Position numbers and translations under genes: made by a program. From Deltaproteobacteria bacterium (GTDB taxonomy: Bacteria; UBA10199; DSSB01): DNA of 5,676 nucleotides. Positions 1 to 5,001 of this stretch are shown here, piece after piece. The notes below the pieces were generated by a model. The model saw only the letters and a program-made list of their open reading frames with translations. It ran no database searches and was not told the DNA's origin. The stretch is taken from positions 1 through 5,676 of the forward strand of contig JAIOPF010000232.1 of assembly GCA_021414045.1 (NCBI GenBank), written 5' to 3'. The first letter of the stretch is position 1. Every line of letters begins with the position of its first letter.

Positions 1-2
1 AT

Positions 3-3000
3 CTCGCGGCCGCTGAACTGGAACTGAACCAAAGGGGATTCCTCGAAACCCGAAACTCTGCCGACGAGGGCCCGCGCCTGGCGCAAGAATCTCTCAGGAC
101 GGCCTTTCAGAGAAATCTTAAGCACAAACTCCTCCAGTGGGCGCATGCGCGCTGGCTGGATCTTTGCCTGCGCCAAGCCGGCACCACGCCGCGTCCCACC
201 GAGGCGGCCGTCGCCATCGCCGAACACGCGCTGCAAGCGCAAGACGGCCCGACCGCCCTAGCTTGGGGCTTCGCGGCGGCCGGCGTCTTGACCGCGCAAG
301 GGAAGGATCCCGAAGCGATTTCCGTCTATGAAAGGCTATGGCATCTCGCGCGAACGGACGAGCATCGCTACCAAATCCAGGGCCACCTCGCGCCGATCTT
401 TTACCGCATGGGAAAACTGTCGGAGGCTTTGCAGGCCTACGATCGCTGGATCGCCCACCGACCCGACGACCCAAGCCGGCTGCAAAGAGCGAAACATCGT
501 TTTTATTCGGGCCTGGTATTGTTCGGAATGGAAAGAAAAGCCGAAGCCAAAAAACATTTCGAGGACTGCCTCTCCGTCGCGGACGCGGAGCTCCACCCGG
601 CCCATCGGCCTTATCAGGCAAGGGCGCATAATTTTCTCGCGGCGATGGAGCAGGACCGGGGAAAGCCCGGCATCGCCGAGGAACACTTGAAAATGGCGCT
701 GCAACTCGCCGCGGGGGACGAACTGATGCTCGGAGAAACTGAGCAGCGTTGGGGCGAACTCGAAAGGTCCCTCCTCCATTTGACGCCGGCCCTGGCACAT
801 CTGGGCCGCGCGCTCGGCCACTATCGAGCGGCGAAAAATCCCCAAGCAGAAGCGGTTGCCCTGCATTGGCAGGCGACGCTATGGCGCGAAGCCGGACGCC
901 TCGACGAGGCGGAGACGGCCCTCGAAGGAGCTTTGGAACTGACCGCCAAGGCGGGAAACCTGCTGCAATGGGCCCGCTACCGGCATAACTTCGCTCTCCT
1001 CGCCATGGATAGGGCGGATTACGCAGCGGGACTGGCGAGAATGGACGATGCCCGGGAGATACTCTTCGCCTTAGGCACCGAACCCGACCGATATCTCGCC
1101 CAATTGCACCGGGCGGAACTCCTCTCCCGAGCGGGAAATCGCGATGCCGGCGAAAAACTTTTTCAAGAACTGGAGGAAGCCCGAACTTCCCTGCGGGATT
1201 TGGGATTGGAGCGCGAACTCGACCTAAGACTGGGCGAACAAGCCTATCTGGATAATGATTTTAACCGCGCGGAGGAGTTTTTTCGCGATGCCACCTCCCA
1301 TGCCCTAAGGGAAGAGAGCCTCCTCCAACAAAAAAATGCCCAGCTAGGTCTCTCCCGTTGCCGCGCCCAGATCCAGGCAGGCCCGCCTCCTCCCGGCGAG
1401 TGGAAAAACATTCGGACACTGGACGACACTCGGATCCGGATTCTGGATTGGGTTTTCCGAGATCTGGAGCCCAACCCCACGGCGTCCACTTGGGCCCAGA
1501 CCTTATCGGAGGTCCGCGGCCTTGCCTCGCCCGAAGTTCGAGCCGAACTGCTGCAGATCCTGTCGGCCGCCTTTCGGCGCAAGGGGCTGACGGCAACCGC
1601 GAAGACGGTTTTTCAAGAATACCTGCAGGAACAGGTCAACATCCTGCGACAGCTACCGGAGGAAATGAAAATGGACTTCGAAAAAAATCGGAAGGTGCAA
1701 AGCCTCGACGAGGCGCTCAATTCCGCCAGCGCAAGCCCCGGATCCTCGCGAATCGGGGGGACGGTCCCCGCGGTACCGGAAACGGCAGCCCGTCCCCCGG
1801 ACCACCGTTTCCGCCAATTCACCGAAATCAGCCGCCAGATCTCCAAGCGCCACGAGCTCGCCGGAATCCTCGAGCGCGTGATGGACGCCGCGATCGAGAT
1901 CACCGGCGCCGAACGAGGCTTCCTTCTCCTTCGCGCCCCCGATGCCCAAGGACAGCCCCTCGCCGGCTTCGAGGTCGGAGCCGCGCGTCACCTCAGCCAT
2001 CAGTCCATCCAAAGGGAAGAATTCAAGATCTCGATGACGGCCGTGCGCCAGGCCATGGAACAAGGCAGCACCCTGCTCACGGGCGACGCCCAATTGGACC
2101 CTCGGTTGCAGGAGAAAAAAAGCGTCGTCCAATTCCAGCTGAAATCCATCCTCGTCGTGCCCTTGGAAGTGGAGGGCCGAGTCAAGGGCGCCGTCTATCT
2201 CGACCATCGTTACCAGCCCGGTTGCTTCCGCGACGAGGACGTCGCCACCCTCAACGCCCTCGCCTCCCAGGCCTCGCTGGCGATCGAGAAGGCGGAGATG
2301 ATCGAGGAACTCCGCCAAGCCAAGCGAAAATTGGAAGAGAGGGTCGAGCACCAAGAAAAACGCATCGAGGACCTTTCCGACGAGCTTTCCCATGTGCGCG
2401 AGCAATTGCGCTATGGATACGAGGAAATCGTGGGACGATCTCCGCCGATGATGGAAGTCTTCCACTTGCTCGACCACGTCACCGACACTCCGATTCCCGT
2501 CTGGATCCACGGAGAGTCCGGAACCGGAAAGGAGTTGATCGCCAGATCCCTGCATTTCAATAGTCAAAGGAAGCCAAAGGCCTTCTTGGCCGTGAATTGC
2601 AGCGCCATCCCCGAAAACCTGTTGGAGAGCGAACTCTTCGGCCACAAGAAGGGATCGTTCACGCATGCCGACCGCGACCGCATCGGCCTCTTCGAACAGG
2701 CCAGCGGCGGCACCCTTTTCCTGGACGAGGTCGCCGACATGTCGCTGGCCATGCAGGTCAAGCTACTGCGCGTCCTGCAAGACAGCGAAGTGCGACCCAT
2801 CGGAGCCACCAAGAGCGTCAAGGTCGACGTGCGACTGGTGACCGCCTCGAACAAGGATCTCGAGAAAATGGTGGAGGAGGAAAAATTCCGCCAGGATCTC
2901 TTTTTCCGGATCAACGGGCTCACGATACGACTGCCACCGCTTCGCGAAAGGCGGGAGGATATCCCCCTGCTCATCAATCACTTAATGGAAAAAATCTCCC

Positions 3001-3407
3001 GCGACTTCCAATTGCCCGCCTGCGAAGTGGGCGACGAGGCTTTCGAGCGATTGATCCAGCATCCTTGGCCGGGAAACATTCGGCAATTGGAGGGGGTGCT
3101 GCGCAATGCCTTGCTTTTCGCGAAAGGTCGCACGATCACTCCCGCCTTTCTCAGCTTAGGCAAAACCACAGGAGACAATTTGACGGGAGCCTCGGCGCAA
3201 AATCCCTCCATCGGTAACGAACGCCGGGAAGAGCGCCAGTTGATCGTCGAGGCGCTGAGGAAGGCCCGAATGGACAAACAAGCCGCCGCGGACCAACTCG
3301 GCATCAGCCTGCGCAGCCTCTACATGAGGATGGAACGGCATCGTATTCCGAAAAACAAGGCGGTGCTGGCGAAATTTCTGGGATTGAAAACTAATTCCGC
3401 GGAATGA
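3..3407 (+). CDS. Sigma54-dependent transcriptional activator with TPR-like repeats, GAF, AAA+ and Fis-type HTH (5'-truncated)
   Basis: This frame is open from the left edge with no plausible start, so the gene begins upstream; 1134 residues are visible, numbered here from position 3. An in-frame TTG at 288 is internal, since similar helical protein continues before it. Residues about 1-560 are helical, with TPR-like units near 128-156, 168-196, 286-318, 372-395 and 410-435. A GAF domain follows (about 601-765), then a coiled coil (about 762-802). The AAA+ domain has Walker A GESGTGKE (837-844), sigma54-contact loop GSFTHA (884-889), Walker B LFLDE (905-909), arginine fingers in FRQDLFFR (962-969) and sensor II WPGNIRQLE (1022-1030). 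A Fis-type HTH lies at about 1076-1122. Members of this family bind upstream DNA as oligomers and use ATP to remodel the sigma54-RNA polymerase closed complex. No receiver domain is visible, so signals probably enter through the repeats and GAF. Related giant proteins sometimes begin with a kinase or ATPase domain; that cannot be seen here. Stop TGA is at 3405-3407. Confidence 0.95.
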   Translation, partial: LAAAELELNQRGFLETRNSADEGPRLAQESLRTAFQRNLKHKLLQWAHARWLDLCLRQAGTTPRPTEAAVAIAEHALQAQDGPTALAWGFAAAGVLTAQGKDPEAISVYERLWHLARTDEHRYQIQGHLAPIFYRMGKLSEALQAYDRWIAHRPDDPSRLQRAKHRFYSGLVLFGMERKAEAKKHFEDCLSVADAELHPAHRPYQARAHNFLAAMEQDRGKPGIAEEHLKMALQLAAGDELMLGETEQRWGELERSLLHLTPALAHLGRALGHYRAAKNPQAEAVALHWQATLWREAGRLDEAETALEGALELTAKAGNLLQWARYRHNFALLAMDRADYAAGLARMDDAREILFALGTEPDRYLAQLHRAELLSRAGNRDAGEKLFQELEEARTSLRDLGLERELDLRLGEQAYLDNDFNRAEEFFRDATSHALREESLLQQKNAQLGLSRCRAQIQAGPPPPGEWKNIRTLDDTRIRILDWVFRDLEPNPTASTWAQTLSEVRGLASPEVRAELLQILSAAFRRKGLTATAKTVFQEYLQEQVNILRQLPEEMKMDFEKNRKVQSLDEALNSASASPGSSRIGGTVPAVPETAARPPDHRFRQFTEISRQISKRHELAGILERVMDAAIEITGAERGFLLLRAPDAQGQPLAGFEVGAARHLSHQSIQREEFKISMTAVRQAMEQGSTLLTGDAQLDPRLQEKKSVVQFQLKSILVVPLEVEGRVKGAVYLDHRYQPGCFRDEDVATLNALASQASLAIEKAEMIEELRQAKRKLEERVEHQEKRIEDLSDELSHVREQLRYGYEEIVGRSPPMMEVFHLLDHVTDTPIPVWIHGESGTGKELIARSLHFNSQRKPKAFLAVNCSAIPENLLESELFGHKKGSFTHADRDRIGLFEQASGGTLFLDEVADMSLAMQVKLLRVLQDSEVRPIGATKSVKVDVRLVTASNKDLEKMVEEEKFRQDLFFRINGLTIRLPPLRERREDIPLLINHLMEKISRDFQLPACEVGDEAFERLIQHPWPGNIRQLEGVLRNALLFAKGRTITPAFLSLGKTTGDNLTGASAQNPSIGNERREERQLIVEALRKARMDKQAAADQLGISLRSLYMRMERHRIPKNKAVLAKFLGLKTNSAE

Positions 3408-3416
3408 GTCGGGAGC

Positions 3417-4199
3417 TTACTCTTCCCCGGTTTCCTCCGCCCCCGAGCCTTTGGCCGGAAGAATCCGCTCGGAGCCGTTGATTTGACAAATCGGAAGCAC
3501 TCCAAGATCCTCCGAGGCATTGAGCAAATCGCCGGAGGGGGTTTTGGCGATGACCTTGATGATGGGATCGGGCAGGCAACTCGCATCCGAACAAGTCGAC
3601 CAGGGCACTTCCAAGGCCTTCGTGGATTTGGGGGGAATCAAGAAAAGTCGGAATTGATATTTCGCCGGGCTGACCACGGTGAACTCGACGTATCCGAGCT
3701 TGTAGGTTTTTTGTCCGTATTCGTCGAAGGTCATCAGACTGCCGAAGGGAATCTCCGCATATCGGTCCTGAAGCACATCGACGACTCGCAAAGACCCCAT
3801 CGAAAGGAAATCGACGAAGGCTTCGGGAACCGTCCCCGACGGAGTGACGGTGACATACCCGCGTATCTTGAATTTCACCGCGTCCTTCGCGGCGAAATGA
3901 CACAGGGGCTTGGAGCTTAGGAAATTGAAATAATAAAAGGCCCCATTGGGATCGGGCCCAGGAGCCGGAAACCCCGCCTCCAAGGGTTGGGCGGGATTCA
4001 CCATCGGAGCGGCCACGGCACCGACACCTTGAGCCCCTTCTCCAACTCCAGTCCCGCCGACCGGACCTCCCACCTGAGTGAGTCCGCCGCCGTTGCCGCT
4101 CTCACCCGAGGGGCTCGCGCCGGAGCACGCGACAAGCAGCGCCAACAGTACCAAACTAATAAAAGAAGAGATTGAGTCGAGGCGATTCTCCCGTGTCAT
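3417..4199 (-). CDS. Predicted outer-membrane lipoprotein of unknown function
   Basis: The product is 260 residues long. I chose the ATG at 4199 because GGAG lies 6 bases before it and the protein then opens with a compact lipoprotein signal: basic residues R3 and R6, a hydrophobic stretch F13-V23 and lipobox LVAC with Cys25 as the lipidated residue. A longer version from ATG 4211 or TTG 4259 lacks a ribosome site and would add a polar tail before the signal. Ser26 follows the cysteine rather than Asp, which in enterobacteria favours the outer membrane. Residues 26-85 are Gly/Pro/Ala/Val-rich and look like a flexible tether. Residues about 86-250 alternate in a beta-rich pattern and hold four cysteines (100, 203, 208, 238) that could form two disulfides in the periplasm or at the surface. 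I recognise no family. It runs convergent to the activator gene and divergent from the small gene at 4504. Confidence 0.85.
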   Translation of the reverse strand: MTRENRLDSISSFISLVLLALLVACSGASPSGESGNGGGLTQVGGPVGGTGVGEGAQGVGAVAAPMVNPAQPLEAGFPAPGPDPNGAFYYFNFLSSKPLCHFAAKDAVKFKIRGYVTVTPSGTVPEAFVDFLSMGSLRVVDVLQDRYAEIPFGSLMTFDEYGQKTYKLGYVEFTVVSPAKYQFRLFLIPPKSTKALEVPWSTCSDASCLPDPIIKVIAKTPSGDLLNASEDLGVLPICQINGSERILPAKGSGAEETGEE

Positions 4200-4205
4200 A
4201 ACAGG

Positions 4206-4209
4206 CTCC
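4206..4209 (-). promoter_or_regulatory. Ribosome binding site that sets the lipoprotein start
   Basis: Read on the minus strand this is GGAG, 6 bases before the ATG at 4199. The alternative upstream starts at 4211 and 4259 have no comparable purine-rich site, so this decides the start. Confidence 0.7.
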
Positions 4210-4231
4210 ATGGGTAGGGTTATCGAATTTT

Positions 4232-4252
4232 CCGGAGCATGAGTTTCTCCGG
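4232..4252 (-). promoter_or_regulatory. Possible leader hairpin of the lipoprotein mRNA
   Basis: CCGGAG (4232-4237) and CTCCGG (4247-4252) form a perfect 6-base-pair inverted repeat around a 9-base loop. It lies about 33 bases before the lipoprotein start and has no following T-run on the minus strand, so it is not a terminator. It would be in the leader if transcription starts near 4262. Six pairs can occur by chance. Confidence 0.3.
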
Positions 4253-4268
4253 TCCTCAACTCTCGTGC

Positions 4269-4297
4269 AATTTAGCATGAAGTCCCGCCCATGTCTT
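4269..4297 (-). promoter_or_regulatory. Tentative sigma70-type promoter for the lipoprotein gene
   Basis: On the minus strand, AAGACA (4297-4292) is followed after 17 bases by TAAATT (4274-4269), which is preceded by the extended -10 dinucleotide TG (4277-4276). Each hexamer matches its consensus at only 4 of 6 positions, so the call rests on spacing and the extended -10. I looked for a -24/-12 promoter on this strand and found none with correct spacing. Confidence 0.3.
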
Positions 4298-4309
4298 GCT
4301 TTAAGGCAA
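4296..4309. repeat. Imperfect palindrome, possible operator
   Basis: TTGCTTTAAGGCAA equals its own reverse complement at 12 of 14 positions, with outer arms TTGC and GCAA. It overlaps the tentative -35 of the lipoprotein promoter by two bases and lies about 160 bases before the predicted start of the small gene. It could be an operator or an extra activator site, or chance. Confidence 0.3.
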
Positions 4310-4340
4310 CGCCTCGACAAGGTGATCGATCCCATCCCAT

Positions 4341-4356
4341 TTTTCAATTTTTGCAA
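4341..4356 (+). promoter_or_regulatory. Enhancer-like upstream element, copy 1
   Basis: TTTTCAATTTTTGCAA matches the element at 4862-4877 at 15 of 16 positions. Its centre is about 119 bases before the predicted sigma54 start at 4468, a usual distance for an activator binding site. TTGCAA is itself palindromic, and further TTGC-containing words follow at 4364 and 4373. Low sequence complexity weakens the match, so binding is inferred. Confidence 0.4.
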
Positions 4357-4399
4357 TTTACACTTGCCATCATTGCATATTTTTTCCAAATAATATTCA

Positions 4400-4412
4400 C
4401 AACTAATTGTTT
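4400..4412 (-). promoter_or_regulatory. IHF-like binding site
   Basis: Read on the minus strand, AAACAATTAGTTG fits the IHF consensus WATCAANNNNTTR at 8 of 9 defined positions. It lies between the enhancer-like element and the -24/-12 promoter, about 56-68 bases before the predicted start, where IHF commonly bends DNA so that a sigma54 activator can reach the polymerase. AT-rich DNA yields such matches fairly easily. Confidence 0.4.
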
Positions 4413-4440
4413 TTATTAATTTTTTATTTCAAACATCGGC

Positions 4441-4457
4441 CAGGCACAAACTTTGCT
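4441..4457 (+). promoter_or_regulatory. Sigma54 (-24/-12) promoter of the 82-residue gene
   Basis: The site CAGGCACAAACTTTGCT fits the consensus YTGGCACGRNNNTTGCW except for the T at position 2 and the G at position 8. The invariant GG (4443-4444) and GC (4455-4456) are separated by exactly 10 bases. It predicts a start near 4468, giving a leader of about 36 bases with a strong ribosome site before the ATG at 4504. A sigma54 activator gene in the same window supports the call. Confidence 0.75.
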
Positions 4458-4490
4458 TTTCCCTTGGGCAGAACCAAACGGGGACTGCAA

Positions 4491-4496
4491 GGGAGG
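4491..4496 (+). promoter_or_regulatory. Ribosome binding site of the small gene
   Basis: GGGAGG lies 7 bases before the ATG at 4504. It argues against the in-frame TTG at 4453, which falls inside the -12 element and would not be in the transcript. Confidence 0.8.
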
Positions 4497-4503
4497 CAAG
4501 AAA

Positions 4504-4752
4504 ATGGTCACGATGAAGGAAAAATTCCAGCAGGTGAAACAGCTCCTGACCACGATTCAAAACGCACAGGAACCTCGGAAAGCCGAGGACAGCTTATCCC
4601 TCGCGGTTCGGCTGATGCGGGAAATCGAAGGTAGCTTGCTCGCCAATCCTTATCTCCAAGAACAAGACTTGGAATGGGTCGTTGAATTCAATCGCGGCCC
4701 CTTATGGTCGAGCGCCCGAGGCAGAGTCCAAGCCCTCCGAAAAACGGCCTGA
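4504..4752 (+). CDS. Small helical protein of unknown function, predicted sigma54-dependent
   Basis: The product is 82 residues and I do not recognise a family. It begins MVTMKEKFQQ; a second ATG at 4513 is possible but fits the ribosome site less well. The protein looks largely helical, with alternating hydrophobic and charged residues from about 5 to 43 (KQLLTTIQ, then LAVRLMREIE) and a more aromatic, basic C-terminal part (WVVEFNRGPLW, ending RVQALRKTA). There is no signal peptide, membrane segment or cysteine, so it is probably cytoplasmic. It stands alone: its own -24/-12 promoter lies before it and a strong terminator after it. The ribosome site, promoter, terminator and codon composition like the neighbours make it convincing as a gene. 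Small adaptor, chaperone or regulator are open possibilities without direct evidence. Confidence 0.8.
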   Translation: MVTMKEKFQQVKQLLTTIQNAQEPRKAEDSLSLAVRLMREIEGSLLANPYLQEQDLEWVVEFNRGPLWSSARGRVQALRKTA

Positions 4753-4808
4753 GCACCCTCCTATTTCCTCGTTTTCCGTCGCCCTTCCTCAACCCCTGGC
4801 GATGGCGG

Positions 4809-4838
4809 GAGCCCCTCCTTTGGAGGGGCTCTTTTTTT
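4809..4838 (+). terminator. Intrinsic (rho-independent) terminator
   Basis: A perfect 10-base-pair GC-rich stem (GAGCCCCTCC at 4809-4818, GGAGGGGCTC at 4822-4831) closes a TTT loop and is followed directly by seven T's (4832-4838). It lies 57 bases after the stop of the small gene and separates it from the next promoter. There is no A-run on the left side, so it should work mainly rightward. Confidence 0.95.
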
Positions 4839-4861
4839 AAGGGCGTTTTGAGAAGGCCGCC

Positions 4862-4877
4862 TTTTCAAATTTTGCAA
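4862..4877 (+). promoter_or_regulatory. Enhancer-like upstream element, copy 2
   Basis: TTTTCAAATTTTGCAA differs from the element at 4341-4356 at one position. Its centre is about 96 bases before the predicted start at 4966. The overlapping TTTTGCAAAA (4870-4879) is a perfect 10-base palindrome. The element lies after the upstream terminator and before the -24/-12 promoter, so it can only serve the downstream gene. Confidence 0.4.
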
Positions 4878-4938
4878 AAATAATCCTGAGACCTTGGGCC
4901 AATCCCTGAAATCCCTCATTATTATCAATAATTCCTTA

Positions 4939-4955
4939 ATGGCATTCCCTTTGCA
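4939..4955 (+). promoter_or_regulatory. Sigma54 (-24/-12) promoter of the coiled-coil gene
   Basis: TGGCA (4940-4944) and TTGCA (4951-4955) match the two conserved blocks, with GG (4941-4942) and GC (4953-4954) separated by exactly 10 bases. The bases between (positions C, G and R of the consensus) do not match, so it is somewhat weaker on paper than the promoter at 4441. Predicted start is near 4966, about 36 bases before the ATG at 5002, the same leader length as for the small gene. Confidence 0.7.
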
Positions 4956-4965
4956 AATTGTATCC

Positions 4966-4988
4966 TTCACGGTCCCCAGCGCCGTGAA
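4966..4988 (+). promoter_or_regulatory. 5' leader stem-loop at the predicted transcript end
   Basis: TTCACGG (4966-4972) and CCGTGAA (4982-4988) form a perfect 7-base-pair stem with a 9-base loop. The left arm begins exactly at the sigma54 start predicted from the -12 element, and the right arm touches the ribosome site. There is no T-run, so it is not a terminator. A stem at the extreme 5' end can stabilise an mRNA; translational control is also possible. Confidence 0.5.
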
Positions 4989-4994
4989 GAGGAG
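4988..4994 (+). promoter_or_regulatory. Ribosome binding site of the coiled-coil gene
   Basis: AGAGGAG lies 7 bases before the ATG at 5002. Its first base is also the last base of the leader stem, so stem folding and ribosome access may affect each other. Confidence 0.75.
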
Positions 4995-5001
4995 TTTTGG
5001 A

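Larger units (their letters stand above)
4200..4503. other. AT-rich divergent intergenic region with regulatory elements
   Basis: These 304 bases separate the leftward lipoprotein gene from the rightward small gene. No coding frame here has a credible start and ribosome site. The right part is strikingly AT-rich: only 8 G/C in the 55 bases from 4381 to 4435. It holds a tentative leftward promoter (4269-4297), an imperfect palindrome (4296-4309), an enhancer-like repeat (4341-4356), an IHF-like site (4400-4412) and a -24/-12 promoter (4441-4457). The low GC of the right part fits DNA bending or activator looping as well as simple intergenic bias. Confidence 0.8.

Noticed and set aside
288..290. 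TTG as the start of the activator gene
   Set aside because: The same frame is open to the left edge and encodes continuous helical protein before it; the gene is truncated by the window, not started here.
1358..2563. 401-codon open frame overlapping the activator
   Set aside because: It is a shadow in another frame of GC-rich coding DNA: Arg/Pro-rich composition, no domain, and it overlaps the clear GAF and AAA+ coding region.
1653..2666. 337-codon antisense frame
   Set aside because: It lies opposite the GAF and AAA+ domains, has no ribosome site or recognisable domain, and reflects third-position GC bias of the sense gene.
3443..3472. CCGAGC / GCTCGG inverted repeat near the end of the lipoprotein gene as a terminator
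   Set aside because: It lies inside the coding region, has an 18-base loop and no T-run on either strand.
4351..4369. Leftward sigma54-like site with GGCA and TTGCA for the lipoprotein gene
   Set aside because: The GG and GC are 12 bases apart instead of 10, a spacing that is not tolerated in this promoter class.
4460..4494. Inverted repeat TCCCTTG / CAAGGGA that would hide the small gene's ribosome site
   Set aside because: The left arm ends before the predicted start at 4468, so the stem would not be in the sigma54 transcript. It would revive if a start further upstream were found.
4453..4503. TTG-started N-terminal extension of the small gene
   Set aside because: The TTG falls inside the -12 element, upstream of the predicted transcript start, and has no ribosome site; ATG 4504 has a strong one.
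4923..4935. IHF-like site before the second sigma54 promoter
   Set aside because: TATCAA matches the first half perfectly, but the TTR half matches at only one of three positions.
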